DNA from: Hydractinia symbiolongicarpus
Lineage: Eukaryota; Cnidaria; Hydrozoa; Anthoathecata; Hydractiniidae
Direction: 5' to 3'
Length of the DNA stretch: 64,000 bases
NCBI RefSeq assembly: GCF_029227915.1
Contig: NC_079886.1
Location: 11,305,501 to 11,369,500 of the forward strand
Shown here: one piece after another, positions 51,645 through 64,000 of the stretch
Numbering within the stretch: position 1 is the first letter of the stretch
Layout of the letters: every line of letters begins with the position of its first letter
The notes under the pieces: generated by a model
The model's input: only the letters and a program-made list of their open reading frames with translations
Database searches by the model: none
Told to the model about the DNA's origin: nothing
Translations under genes and position numbers: made by a program

Positions 51645-54600
51645 TTATTGTCGTGGCGGTGGTTGCTGATAAGGGTAACCTTGATACCCCATGGGCGGCT
51701 GCTGTTGGGCGTATGGCGGTACATATTGCCCTTGTTGGGGTTGGTATTGGTAAGGCTGACCTTGGTAAGGTTGTGGTGCAGGCTGGTATCCCTGTGGTTG
51801 ATAATAACCACCGCCATAAGCTGACATACCACCGGGCGGCGCGTAATAACCAGGTTGTGGCATATACACAGGTTGTGTCGGGTAGGGCGCACTTGGGTTA
51901 TGTGACGGCTGTTGTGGTGGAACTGAACCTTGTGGAGTGGGTCTTGGTGCGGGAACAGGTTGCTGAGGTTGTTGTTGACGTGGTGGTGGTGGGCGATCAG
52001 GTCTACTTGTCGGCTGTGGTGGTTGACCTATTAACACAATTCTTACAGGTGAGAATATTTGATACCCTATTTTAGTAACTTTCTCATTCTACCTTATCGA
52101 AAAAACAAAAAATTTTCGTGCTCCAAAAATCGTTCTTCGATAAGGTATCTTGTCATATATTTTCACATATTATTGTAGCTTATTATTACTTATTACTCAC
52201 GCACACAAACTTTTTCAAGTAAAATTACAGAAGACGTTTTTGCAAGAAAGATAAAGAATATTTTATTTGTTTCCTCTGAAAACACTGACGCATTAAACAA
52301 TAATAAAACTGACCTTGATGATGAGATGGAACGGATGGTGGAGGGGCTGATGTACCTTTTGCAGCTTGTTGTTGCAGGTCCCTAATTTTAGTGCGTAAAA
52401 CGTTAATCAATTAAGGTCCAGTTGACAAAATTTGATAAACAAATTTTACAATTTACAAATGTGTGAAATTCATTTATTAGATTTAACCTGAATGTGTACA
52501 ACCTTGATCAGTTTGCCATAAACCTCGTGACTGACTTGTTTATAAAGTACAATAAGGCTAAGAATCAACCATAAATTAAGAATCTCTATATCAATAATAT
52601 TCGAACTCTGTCTGTCAAAATAATTGCACGCAGCTTCATTCCGAGTCCTACACCACTGACGGGCGAACCTGTGGATTTTTCACGAGTTAGCTACTAGTGT
52701 TGTTAGAATATGGCTATCGGCAAAGGTTAAAAAGAGAAACATTGGGGAAAAAACACAGAACATTCAACCTTATTAAAGAAAAAGGTATACGTACTTGGAA
52801 AGATCATCTTTCTCAGTTTTTCTTGCAAATACCAGATCGTTGACTTTACTTTGGTATTTTAACAGGATCAAAGTCAAGTCGTTGTAAAACTAAATAAAAA
52901 TTAATAGATAAAAAACGCTTTGAATGAACAATTAAACAACGATATAGGCAAAAACAAGGGTAAAAACAAAACAACAGAAAAGAAAAGAAAACCATTTAAC
53001 GATCAAGATAAATCCTTACTTTAGTTCCTTCTTGCAGGTTTGCAGACAATTCGACAAAAGCGTCATAAGCTGCAGCAAGATCTTTCAACATTTGATCACG
53101 TGGGTTAGCCCCACCTTGACTTTGCTTGGCAGCGTTAAATTTATCGTTGGCTGACTAAAAACACAAACGTATGCAGTTTAATCCAAGGTCTTTGAAGCTG
53201 AGAAAAAAATGATATATTTGTTAAGGATGAGGATATTCTTGCTGAAGATTTTGTTATCGACTAAAAGCAGCAAGCTGAGAACCAGCCACTAAATAAACAT
53301 GGACGTAGATAATACATACCTGAATCTTTTCCACAAGCTCTGTTTGATTTTGTAAGATCTCCTCCACCTGTTTTTTCAAATCACTATACAACTCGTCCAA
53401 ATTATGGCTGATTAATCTTTCACCGTCTAAATAACCCTCTGCTGCGAGGGCTTGCAGAAACTTACTCTGCATGTCAACAGTGGCTCCTTTGAACTCCTTC
53501 TCCAAATCTTCTCGCGCTTTTTTCGTTTGATTGACTTCTTCCATGTATTGACGAAGTTGAGTCACTGCGTCACCACCAGCACCAGAAATAGAGGAATCTC
53601 CTTTCGGAAGAGCCGCAGCAATTTCAGACTTAAAAAGCAACAAAAACACATGAAACTCGTGCATTTCGTTGCGTTAATATTTTTTCCAATAACAAAGATG
53701 GAAATCAGTCAAGAGGATTTCAAATCAATTTAAATTTAACTTGTTTTAAATATTACTTACTTTTTAGGGAGACGGAGACATTTGATAAGGTTTTTATACC
53801 CCCACCTTATTTACACCAGCAAATTATACAAGAATAAGCTTGTTTCCATCGTTACGTTCTTAATAAAAAGTTAAACATGAAGTACTTACATCAGATTTTC
53901 CGAGAATTTCAAGAGAGCGTCGATGCTCGTTGTATTTCTGTTTAACAACTCCATCAGCGCTTGTAGCGTTGTCTAAAATGTTACGATATTTAGCTTCTTC
54001 TTCTCGTAGTTGAACTGTGAGTTTAGCCGAAGGAGTTCTGTTCCATCTCTCTTTGAAGTGATCTCTCATTTGCGTGTCTTCGCGCTCCTCTTCGTTTAGC
54101 ATACGAATCGACTACACGAAAGAACTAAAGCTATTACTAGGGGTTCCACAAACACCAAAACGCGTTCATCGCCAGAAAGAAAAAGTTTAAAGAACAAATA
54201 CCATCTAAATAACTATTTTCAAGCTTTGTGAAAAAATTTAAAATGTCAGCTTTGTACAGTAGCATTCTGCAAAATATCATACTTCCACATGTACTTGGTA
54301 CAAGTCGTGTAGGTCGTTACAACCAAACATATTTATAACAGTGAACTTGTTTTCCCAAACAATGGCAACATTTTCACAACATTTTCACAACATTTTCTCC
54401 AGAACAAATGACAAAACAATAATATCTATTAGGTGTAGTTAAATGTTTTTTTTTACGTGTTGGAATATGTAATGCATGGATAAACATAGGGTGGACCATG
54501 CACACATTTTTAATAATGTGTATAGATAGAAACTAAATTCAGGTTTCGTTAAGTGTTGTTCCGGAACCAAAAAGCAACATGAGTTAAAATACGTAAATAA

Positions 54601-57600
54601 TACAAACAGCAAAAAAGATTCTACTCACTTCGTCGAGAACTTCGCGATTTCTTGTCAACAAATCAGGTAAATTTTGCATGAGTTGATCTATACTGCCCAG
54701 ACCTCCCTTTTCTCTCAATTCTTTCGCTTTATCTAACACAGATTGCGGGACTTTACTTCCAGACAAATCTTCAATAGCTGCTGGAAGATTCAAAGATGCC
54801 AGAATGCTGAAATATAACGCGTTTGTTGTTGGAAATATATCTTAAAGTTTGTAGGGGGTTGTTGGGTTGAGGTTGGTAGGGAGCGAGAGTTGAGGCTGGT
54901 AGAAAGCGCGGGGTTGAGGTTGGTAGGAAGCGCGGGGTTGAGGTTGGTAGGGAGTGTGGGGTTGAGATTGGTAGAAAGCGTGTGGTTGAGGTTGGTAGGA
55001 AGCGCGGGGTTAAAGTTGGTAGGGAGTGTGGGGTGAGTGCGTTTGATAATAAAAAAAATAGACGACGCAATGCACTAATGAAGAAGTGTAGAAACGAAAT
55101 ACTAAGCAACTCTAAAGTTTCTATGAAAGCGTAAACAGTAATTTTTTTAAAACAATGACGGCTTACTTACCCGTTAAGGAATTGCGTTGCTTCTCTTAAT
55201 TTTCCAATCTCCACGTTTATAACATTTGCTTTTGCATTATCGTAAGCGCTCAGTGCTTGATGTACCGCCATTGGTACCAGTTTTGTAAACAAGTCCACAA
55301 AATTACTGCTCAACGGGCAGGTGATAGGCAGCGGCTTAGCAAGCGTCGCACGACCAATGGCTGTTAACGCATCCTGGCTTGGTATCTTATCAAGATAGAT
55401 GATTTCGTTGTCTTTCTTTGCTTGCGTCAAGGTTTTAGTAATGGTGGCAGACATTGTCTATGTAAGGATCGAAATAAATAAGAAGCAGTTGTAAAAAAAT
55501 ATATATATACACGCTTTCAATTGCACAATTTAAGATGAGGACCCATCAGAGTGAACATTCTTTTATCTTGCGACACTTGTTAGGATGTATTCAAAATTCA
55601 AAGCGAAGCTTTTTGCCTTAAGGTTTTTGCCTATCTGTCTAAAGACACATAAGCAAAAACGAAAAGACAATCTATCTTGTTTAAAAGTGTCGGGCACGAA
55701 TAGAAGAATGAACATTTTAAAAATTAAAACAAAAAGCTGGGAAGTGAGGACAGTGAGATAGATAGACATAACGAGTTGAAAAGAGTGTTGAAGAAGATGA
55801 GAGATGCAACATGACAGTGGGACCGTGAAAGAGCTGAAAAGTGTTATGAAAAAATCAGTTATGCAAAGTTATCAGTTATGCAAAATGATTGATTATCTCG
55901 ACATTTGCGACATTACAAATAAGGCTAATGTTAAGTTACGAACACATACCTTCACCTCAGATGGAGTGTACAGTCCTCCTTGCTTGATAGCATCACTTAT
56001 GAATTTGTCAGCTTTCTATGAATGTAAAAGTGCAGAAGAGTAACATAACTATTTGCACTTATATGTTATTATTTTATTTCAATGTACTTCCAGAAAAAGA
56101 TCACAATTTGATGAAAGACTCATATATTTTTAACGATCAAGATAGCATACTTTATTGGGATAATTTAAAGGGGCTATATTTAACAGATTTTGCATATTTT
56201 GGCTAAATACGCGAAATTTAATCTCCGCTGAAATTTTGTATGGCATTCATCTGCGAAGTAAATCCAACAAAGTACAAAAACAATAAAAATAATTAAATTA
56301 TGTAAAATAAATAATTTAATATAAAAATATAGCTTAGTTTAGATTTGAAAAAGACAGTCAAGACGTGTCGAAATATTATTATAAATAAAATAATTATGTA
56401 CGAACTTCCATAAAAAGAAGAACTCAAAAAATTTATTATACACGTTTATTCGAGATGACATTTAAAGATTGTCAATAGTTAATTCTTAGAATCATCTTAA
56501 TGTGGCAATTCACAAAAAAACTAATGCAATTTAAGATAGTTATATAATTTACCTGTAGTCTTCCAACTTGTTCACCATATCCTCCTGCAGCGACATTTAC
56601 ATTGGATTGATGGTACTCAGAGAGTGCAACAAAATAAGCTTGTTTACATTGTAACAATGGAATCCAATCCTGAAAAAAATAAAAAAATTAAAATTATTTT
56701 TTGCCTGTAGTTTCCTTACAAGATCTCGTGGACTTCATTAGAAACTTTATTTTTAAAACGAAATTCCAGCTGCTAAGAAAAAAAATTGTGTCTAGCCTTA
56801 AAATTGCTAAGAAGTTGCTTAGCAAACATTGAAATTTCAGCAGGTTTATACTTTTTATTTCCTTAAATGCTCTGCACGTTGCTTTCTAGATTGTTTTCTC
56901 TAATAAAAGCTTGGAGGAAATTTCCTTATACACAATATTCTATATAAGCACACGAGAACCTTGCGCAAATCAAGTGTTAACAATTTTCTGCAGAAGTTAA
57001 TTTCGGCTAGGAAGCATGCTTAAAAAGAGAATAATCTTTTTCCATTTTGCTATGATCTATCTCATCCGTAACCCATCTCTCTCAAAAAATACCACCTACC
57101 TACATATTCTCTTTTAATACTCCATTCCTAACTAGTTTATATTAATTTTGTGAATGACTGTCTCTTGTATATTTCACGAAAAAGTTCAAAAAATTGTGAA
57201 ATTTATTTCTCCTAAGATGCTAGTTGTATGAATTTTAATTGGACTACCTTTTCCCACATGCTTTTCACTTCGTAATGAGTTGCAGCTCGCACTGCTTCTT
57301 GATAATAGTCTGCAGCCTGCATTGCAACTTTAGCAACAATGCTATCCTTCATTTTATCTAAAAAAACAAATACCAAAATCCTTAGAAATTTCCGTGAACA
57401 TTTACCTTCTATTATGAATGCCTGTACGTTTCACCGACAAGTAAGTTTATCTAAAAAAGATCCTAAAAATTCTGGAATGATATGTTTGGTGGTTGTTATC
57501 TAGTTTAAGCCTGGTTCATATGGAAAGATTATTCTAAATTGAAACTTTAGAGACTGCTTGTAGGAAAGTTGCTTCAATTTTATATATATATATATGTAAC

Positions 57601-59600
57601 CAGTCGATTTAATTTTTTTAGGAAGAACATAGGCATTGGAATCCAGAATTTTCCATTCTTAAAAAAAAATCACAACTATAGTATACCTGAGGATGCTTTT
57701 TTGTAGAAACAGTCCTGGGCTTGTGCAAGCATAATGGCGCTTACGGCACCTAACGAGCTAACAGCTAGATCAGGTGTTGGTAAAGTCTGTAGCACTGGGT
57801 AAACATTATCTTTTAAATACGTAAAGATACCAGCAGATTGTTGATAGTATTTTGCTGCAGTTTTCAATCCATCATCTGTTGTATGGTTCTGGCTGTTTGC
57901 TAACTGTGACAATAGACTTGCAATGTTAAACAAAACACAGAACCTTTCATATGCACCACTGCTTATTGCTGTTAAAAAAAAGAAAACCATTAAAATACAC
58001 CTATATTCATTCATTCACACAGTTACAGAGCACAATTACAACCACAGTTGGTGTCCATCAGGTTAATCATTGTATTAACTCTTTTGCTTCAATCACGGTA
58101 AAAAAAATTGTACCTATCTGTACCTGCACCCCAACACTCTCTTTTTATGAAATTACTAATGCAGACAGGAAACACTTAAATGAAACCCGAGGTATAAAAT
58201 GATGTTGGACTTCTTTTTTATAGAGTCAAATTTGAGAAGATTTTAGGACTTTTGATGGGAATTACCTTTTTTGACTGTATTTTGACTGTATTTTCATAAA
58301 AAAGAAATTGAGGAGATCTTAGGAAATTAAAAAAAAATAGAAACATGCGACAAACTAAACTTGGGGAGATTTGAGGAGAGAGTTGTTAGCTTAGAGGACA
58401 CTTTTAAAAATTGAGGAGAATGGATGAGTTTTGAGGTGTGGCAACCTTTAGAAGTAAAAAATAGGTTCAGAGTTCAAGTTTGAAGATAAATGGAGACAAA
58501 AACTAGTGATTAGTAACAATCCATAGAATTGCCCCATAGAATTGCCAGTAGTATTCCAGCATGGTTTTTATTTAACACAAATCTGTCTACCTAGAAACAC
58601 ATACAGCCTATGTGTAGAATTGTTTTATGTGGATAAAAAATAGCTATTTGGTAATTCTTTTAGTGCAGAAAATGAATGTTAAAGCAAGGTTTTGAAAAGA
58701 GCTCCTTGATTGAAGATTTTTACTTTAAGGTATCATACTTATTTTACTAGTAAAAAATAAATAAAAATAAAAACAACAACAACAACAAAAAGAAAACAAT
58801 TACTTGTTTTAGTAGACCCAAATATGGAACCCTTGTCAAAAGCATCATACCAAGTAAATGAAACCCTGATCTAAAAAAATAAATTGATTGTCAAGAGGAA
58901 CAACAACGTCATCAACAAAAACTCATAAAAATTTTTTATGAAAGTTAGTATTGCACACGTATAAGTCCAAATAACTAAAAAATCCATTACTCATTGAGTT
59001 AAATTTAATTAAATATGACCTATGCAACAAAAAACAAAAGCAAATTTAAATCTTTAAACCTGATCTTCAGAGATGGGCAACTTTGCTTCCATTGTTACAA
59101 GCTGGTCGTAATATCTGAAAAGGTTAGATTACATACGTTTATTAGCCATTGCAAAGTTAAACACAATAAACCTAAAGAGTTAAGCAAATAATCCTTGAAA
59201 ACCCCAAATAATTCCTTTACATTACAAAAATTTTTAAATATAAAAACAAATTTAGTAAAGGTAAAAACAAGTGAAATTTGGATTTTTTAGATCTGTAATA
59301 TAAATTTTCTAAAGTTTTTTTAATATTTCAGGATACCATTACATATAGCAAAGTAAAAAAATTAAATTTTGCATAAAAGTACAAAAAGCATCAGCACCTC
59401 TGTATCACATCCAATGATGATTCATGCTTGTCTAAGGATCTCACAACAGCATTTCCCCTTAGTTGATTTAATTCCACAAGTGTATCCTTGTTTTCATTCA
59501 AAACTTCACCAGAAAAAGTATTCTTGATATAGTTTGATAATGGTTTAACAAAATCCACTGCTTGTGTCTTCTTTACAGGTGTTTGTATAAATGAAGACAT
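51645..59600 (-). CDS. PDCD6IP: ALIX / PDCD6IP, ESCRT adaptor
   Basis: Fifteen exons, 5' to 3' on minus: 59600-59398, 59114-59060, 58870-58804, 57968-57687, 57357-57248, 56669-56553, 56015-55950, 55457-55171, 54806-54629, 54111-53890, 53628-53320, 53154-53020, 52889-52795, 52381-52314, 52027-51645. Sum 2,577 nt, 858 residues (human 868). BRO1 domain ~1-360 ([48 protein letters not shown]), which in the family binds CHMP4. V domain ~360-705 ([24 protein letters not shown]), which binds YPXnL late-domain motifs. Proline-rich tail ~706-858 with PSAP (776-779, a TSG101-binding type motif) and RPPPPR (endophilin-type). ALIX acts in endosomal sorting, cytokinetic abscission and membrane repair. AATAAA overlaps the stop codon. 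No lesions. Confidence 0.95.
54865..55035. repeat. 24-bp minisatellite, about seven copies
   Basis: Unit like GTTGAGGTTGGTAGGAAGCG plus CGGG, with substitutions. It lies in the ALIX intron between exons 8 and 9. On minus it stays open as an 8-residue repeat, which is not coding. Confidence 0.9.
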
Positions 59601-60243
59601 CTTTCTTCTGATCAGTTGTCTTAAAAATAATTAACAATTTTTCCACCACTCATGTAACAGTTCACACCTCCTGCAATACAGGCAAACAATCCCCAGTCAT
59701 TAAGCCTTAAAGTTCATGACTATATGCAGAAAGCAGAACAAGGAACTTTTTTTAGGTATAGAATGCATTATAAACACATGATAAAGGCAAAGCGTGCAAA
59801 AGTAGGGTAACAACAACAGAATTTTTGATAACTAATCAGGTGTAAGTCAAGTAGTGGAGAGAAGTAATTTTATATTGGGAAAGTGAACTTGACAGTTTGA
59901 CAGTTTCTTTTTTCCACCAAATTATTTTCCTTTCCATAAAAACATTAGCATTATCAAGAAAGTTCACATTATTATGGCGTTATGACATTATAAGTCTGAA
60001 GTTGATTTTCCATGGCTCTTTTATAGCTATATTTTAACAAAAAACTTAGGCAAACAAATAAAACATATAGATATACTTTTTAAATATTAAAAAAATTGAA
60101 AAGTAAGGAATGATTTTCTTATAGAACAGAGCCACTTAATGAATTTTGACAACTGCCTTAATTCGGGATGATCTGTAACTTGGTTTGCAATAAAAATTTT
60201 CTGGCTAAGCTTGTATAGGGCCTATATATTTACTGACCTGCAG
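59601..60243. other. upstream flank of ALIX
   Basis: Promoter side of ALIX. On the minus strand, ATTATTTTTAAG lies ~20 bp before the ATG and could be a splice acceptor for a 5' UTR intron or a spliced leader. No gene seen. Confidence 0.3.
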
Positions 60244-60430
<187 letters not shown>

Positions 60431-60640
60431 CCACATTGCGTGCGTCTTGCTACTCGCGCAGCTAAGCTACCATTTTGCGTGACAGACAGACAGACGTATA
60501 CAAATGTTTAAAGTGGCTAGCCCAGAAAATCACAAAAACCTGTAGTTAGTGGATTGTTTCCACTGGGGGCCACTAGAACAAAAAAGAAACAAAAAATGAT
60601 AAACCTTAGACTGCCTCAGTTTAATCAAACATAGTAACAT
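60431..60640 (-). mobile_element. 5'-truncated LINE 3' UTR, second copy
   Basis: 60508-60640 matches 35312-35444 almost base for base (GTGGCTAGCCCAGAAAATCA; TTTCCACTGGGGGCCACTAG). Unlike the first copy, 77 bp (60431-60507, with GACAGACAGACAGACG) sits between the UTR and the (TAA)n tail. No ORF is retained. Confidence 0.75.
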
Positions 60641-61289
60641 TTTTATCATTTATTAATTCACCTTTATAATATCTATGCATTGATGAAGTTTGATTGCACA
60701 TACTTTAACTGATCTAAAATTACTGATGAAAGAATATGTCAAAATTTGCTACTTTAAATATGACATCATAATCAAATTCTTTAAATATGAATAACTAAAT
60801 AAATAAGATGCAATAAAATGTTCAAAAGGATAATAATTTTAAACAAAAAACAAGCACATAAAACTTTTTAACAACAATAGTTTTGTGCACGATTTTTATA
60901 ATAGGGTAGAATAAAATGTTTAAAAAAATATTTTTTAAAACGGCGATTTATTTTAATAATTCGCGTAGTTAAAAAATCATTAAATTTCATTAATTGGGCT
61001 AATACTTAAGGGGATTTTATTTTCAATAAGTATAAACAATAAACTGGCAGTTATGAGAAAATAATTACAGTATTGTTTTATCACGAAGCTTTCGTTAAAT
61101 CACTCGTAACATAGTTCTCGCAAAGATCATTAAAGTAATTACGATAAACAAAAGATTAAAGGGCTTTGGATTTGCAGGAAAAGGTGTTGTATAGCGCTTC
61201 AGAATCTTACATTCGGACTGCACTGTAGCTAGACATAAAAATATTCAGAAGGATATATATTTTAAAAAATGCAAGAAGTCTTTGAAACA

Positions 61290-61714
61290 AAAGAACCTGG
61301 GTGTAAACCTTTTGTGTGGTTTTGTTGAAAAAAATAGCATAGAAATAGCGATAGAAATGTTTTTTTACATCGCATTTTAAAAGTTTAAAAACGAAAAACG
61401 GTGATAGAAATGTTTTTTTAGATCGATTTTTAAAAGTTTAAAAACGAAAAACGGCGATAGAAATGCTTTTTTTTAGATCGCATTTTAAAAGTTTAAAAAC
61501 GAAAAACCGCTATAGAAAAGCTTTTTTTCGATCGTGTTTTAAAGTTTAAACACGAAAAACGGTGATAGAAATGTTTTTTTAGATCGATTTTTAAAAGTTT
61601 AAAAACGAAAAACGGCGATAGAAATGCTTTTTTTAGATCGCATTTCAAAAGTTTAAAAACGAAGAACCTGGGTGTAAACCTTTTGTGTGGTTTTGTTGAA
61701 AAAAATAGCATAGA
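61290..61714. repeat. tandem array of ~53-bp units bracketed by direct repeats
   Basis: Six diverged units with GCGATAGAAATG...TTTAGATCGCATTTTAAAAG and AAAACGAAAAACGG (about 61345-61660). A ~52-bp sequence starting AGAACCTGGGTGTAAACC and ending AAAAATAGCATAGAA occurs once on each side (61290-61343 and 61664-61714). No coding capacity seen. Confidence 0.85.
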
Positions 61715-62540
61715 ATAAAATGACGAAAAACATATTTTTTTAATACATGCAAGTTTTAAAAATATGTAGCTAAAATCATGTGAATAAAAGTTTTTTATTA
61801 AGAATAGCTTCGTGTGTATTTTATTTGATTTCCCAGACAAGGAATTACATTAGTGTTTTTCTTGTAGAACAAAGAGAAATGAAATGTGAAATGCGATTTT
61901 ATTGTAAATAACGTTGCCAAAAAAACCTGAGTTAGCGCAACGTTAAGCGAGATAAAAAGGGAAATCATCACAAAATTCATAAAAGAAACATGAAAATTAA
62001 ATTTGTTGAAGTATATATACATAATAACTTTGGATATTTAACAAATCGTAGTATCAAATGCAGTTTTTTTGTCACCCATCTGCCTGCCCACAACAAAGTA
62101 CGGTAGCAATAAACAATCACAACTAGTCTGCAATTTTTTAAAGTGACCTAATTTTTTTCGAATGCCGTCTATTTCGAAAAGTGTTAAAATGGTATCCAAG
62201 TTGTGGGACTCAACAACAACAACATGCTGATGTTCTTCTTTTGTTGTTTCTTATCCCTTCCACAAAGATTTACCTTAATTTTAGCATCGCAAATAAATTT
62301 TAGCGTATTAATTGAAGCTTCAATACTCAGTTGATTCTCTAAAATTCTTGAAAAGCTAGCGAGAACTGTTCTGCCCAGATTGCAAAAACGGCCTGTTTAC
62401 AACTGGGACAGCCGGATTATGTACGCATTGTCGATTATGTTTTTTTTGCACTGGTTATAAATGGCTGGCCAGGCAGGCTGTGATTGGCATTTTCTTCGAA
62501 CTTTTGTGAATTAAACATTCTCTGGAAGATAGAACACCCC
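61715..62540. other. intergenic, no firm gene
   Basis: AT-rich, with short unsupported ORFs only (for example 61798-62022 minus). Confidence 0.4.
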
Positions 62541-64000
62541 TAAAATCTAGACATGGCAAAGAAAAAAGTAGATGTAATTCTTAGGCCGCAGGAATTTGTA
62601 CCTCAGTTTACTGTCGTCTGTATCTCAGGTGTACCATGTAGGAAATTTTCATTATTCATTATTTTGCCCCTCCGCCTAGCTAGCTTGAACCCGAAACCCT
62701 CGGAGCCTGAACCAGAACTACAGCGCCGAAAGACAACCTCTGGGTGGAGACTGGGACATACATCCAAATGAGGCAAGGCTTGATCGCACGACTTTGTATG
62801 GCACGTATTGGAACAAAGGCCCTTCGAAATTTAAATTAACACATTACATTACATTTGAAAACATTCAAAAAAAGAACACTTTCGATCGATTGCGACATCA
62901 ATCGAAATTACGCAATAGCTTTTTTGAAATAGGATGCATTGAGTATATTTCATTTCTTTCTTTGTGGAACTCTGATGAATATGTTCATCGTTTATGTATA
63001 TTGAATATTTAATTGTTTTTTTATTTATTTATTTTAAAGCATGACGACACACAAGGTAGATAACACTAGGTTGAGGATGGCTAGTGTAAATGTTGGTACT
63101 CTGAGAGGTAGAGCAGGTGAAGTAGTTGAAATGTTAGAACGTAAATCTGTTGATATGTGTTGTGTTCAGGAAGTTAGGTGGAGAGGAGCTTCAGTGAGAT
63201 TTGTGAAAGGTAGGAGGGCAAGGTATAAGCTTTTTTGGATTGGTAATAGTGATGGATATGGAGGAGTTGGCATATTCGTTGCAGAGAAGTGGGTAGAAAA
63301 AGTAATAGATGTTATGCGTGTTAATAGTCGTATTATAGTGATAAAGTTTTTGATAGGTAATAGGATTGTCACTTTTCTGTCAGTTTATGCTCCACAGTGT
63401 GGACTCAGTGAGGAAGATAAAGATAAGTTTTATGATGAGTTAATAGCAGTCACATCAAAGTTTGGAGACACTGAACTTGTCATGGTGGGCGGCGACTTTA
63501 ATGGTCATGTTGGGAAGTCATCTGAAGGTTATAGAGGTGTGCATGGAGGCTATGGATTTGGGAGCAGAAATAAGGAAGGGGAGAGATTGCTTGAGTTTGG
63601 AATGGCAACGGACATGGTGGTTTGCAACACATCATTCAGTAAGAGACAGAGTAGGCTGATAACATATGAGTCAGGTGGTTGTAAGACACAGATAGATTAC
63701 TTTTTGGTTAGAAAGTCAGACAAGAAAGTGGTGAAGGACGTGAAAGTTATATCGGGGGAAGAGTGTGTTTCCCAGCATAGGTTGCTGGTTTGTGATATTA
63801 TCTTGAAGAGTGTCAGAGAAGCCAAGGGAAAGTACAGGCCCCGCCGAAAAGTCTGGAAGCTGAAGGAAGAGATTGTAGCAAGACAATTTAGTGCAAAAGT
63901 TCAGCAGTTAGCCTACAATAGTCAATGTGATAGTGACAATGTTGAAAGTACTTGGACTACTTTGAAGAATTGTCTTCTAGAAGCTTCTGATGATACCTGT
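62541..64000 (+). mobile_element. LINE (RTE/Proto2-like), 5' part, runs off window
   Basis: A leader of ~500 bp precedes a long open reading frame encoding an AP-like endonuclease. A short ORF (62553-62771, MAKKKVDVILRPQEF) lies in the leader and may be part of the element. The exact 5' boundary was not found. Reverse transcriptase should follow beyond base 64000. Confidence 0.7.
63041..64000 (+). CDS. LINE ORF2, AP endonuclease domain, open at window end
   Basis: ATG at 63041, no stop through 64000 (320 codons). The endonuclease motifs are in order: MASVNVGTLRG (Asn), CCVQEVRW (catalytic Glu), FLSVYAPQ, MVGGDFNGHVG (Asp and Asn), TYESGGCKTQIDYFLVRK (Asp), SQHRLLVCD (His). This nuclease nicks target DNA to prime reverse transcription. 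The GGCKTQIDY form and following linker (RRKVWKLKEE) are like RTE-clade LINEs often annotated as craniofacial development protein 2-like. No lesion is visible, so the element may be young. Confidence 0.85.
   Translation, partial: MTTHKVDNTRLRMASVNVGTLRGRAGEVVEMLERKSVDMCCVQEVRWRGASVRFVKGRRARYKLFWIGNSDGYGGVGIFVAEKWVEKVIDVMRVNSRIIVIKFLIGNRIVTFLSVYAPQCGLSEEDKDKFYDELIAVTSKFGDTELVMVGGDFNGHVGKSSEGYRGVHGGYGFGSRNKEGERLLEFGMATDMVVCNTSFSKRQSRLITYESGGCKTQIDYFLVRKSDKKVVKDVKVISGEECVSQHRLLVCDIILKSVREAKGKYRPRRKVWKLKEEIVARQFSAKVQQLAYNSQCDSDNVESTWTTLKNCLLEASDDTC

Noticed and set aside
51653-52075. 140-codon plus ORF opposite the ALIX proline-rich tail
   Set aside because: Antisense shadow of a repetitive CCA/CAA-rich exon (Gly/Val-rich).
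54771-55109. Minus ORF with a TPRFLPTS repeat
   Set aside because: Translation of the 24-bp intronic minisatellite.

Overview
This is an AT-rich, intron-containing animal genome, almost certainly cnidarian and probably medusozoan or hydrozoan. The strongest phylum marker is a secreted protein at 47706-50825. Its C-terminus has the minicollagen cysteine pattern (C-x3-C-x3-C-x3-C-x3-CC) twice, and that fold is known from nematocyst capsule proteins. Many intact and broken transposons of types common in cnidarians support this. The species cannot be fixed from the sequence alone.

Layout. 1-2948 (minus): decayed DIRS-like retrotransposon. 3884-5961: PIF/Harbinger transposon with both ends and a TTA target duplication, but a transposase cut off before its catalytic domain. 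8053-26126 (plus): SANBR (KIAA1841) BTB-domain gene in ten recognised exons. One of its introns holds a ~7.1-kb element (14058-21150) with TTAAAGGAGAAC ends. That element carries a broken SAP-SWIM-YqaJ nuclease gene and a THAP/HTH transposase gene lacking its DDE core. Other SANBR introns hold a 36-bp minisatellite, a MITE, a pogo/CENP-B-like remnant and tandem duplications. 26819-29659 (plus): an unrecognised spliced gene with one apparent frameshift. 30096-33732 (minus): two decayed copies of a non-LTR retrotransposon with a restriction-like endonuclease. 35278-35866 (minus): 3' end of another LINE. 38935-45657 (plus): DRAK/STK17-like kinase with a ~710-residue tail. 47706-50825 (plus): the minicollagen-type cysteine-rich protein. 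51645-59600 (minus): complete ALIX (PDCD6IP), 15 exons, 858 residues. 60244-64000: microsatellite, LINE 3' end, tandem array, then the start of a LINE with an intact endonuclease running off the window.

Gene models were built by hand from splice sites and reading phase. For SANBR (from the first visible ATG), the kinase, the cysteine-rich protein and ALIX, the exon lengths sum to a multiple of three. The host genes do not form an obvious shared pathway: SANBR is a nuclear BTB protein, the kinase a cytoplasmic/nuclear signalling enzyme, the cysteine-rich protein is secretory, and ALIX is an ESCRT adaptor. The mobile elements show a repeated pattern: two unrelated DNA transposons keep their ends and accessory genes but have lost the DDE catalytic part of the transposase.
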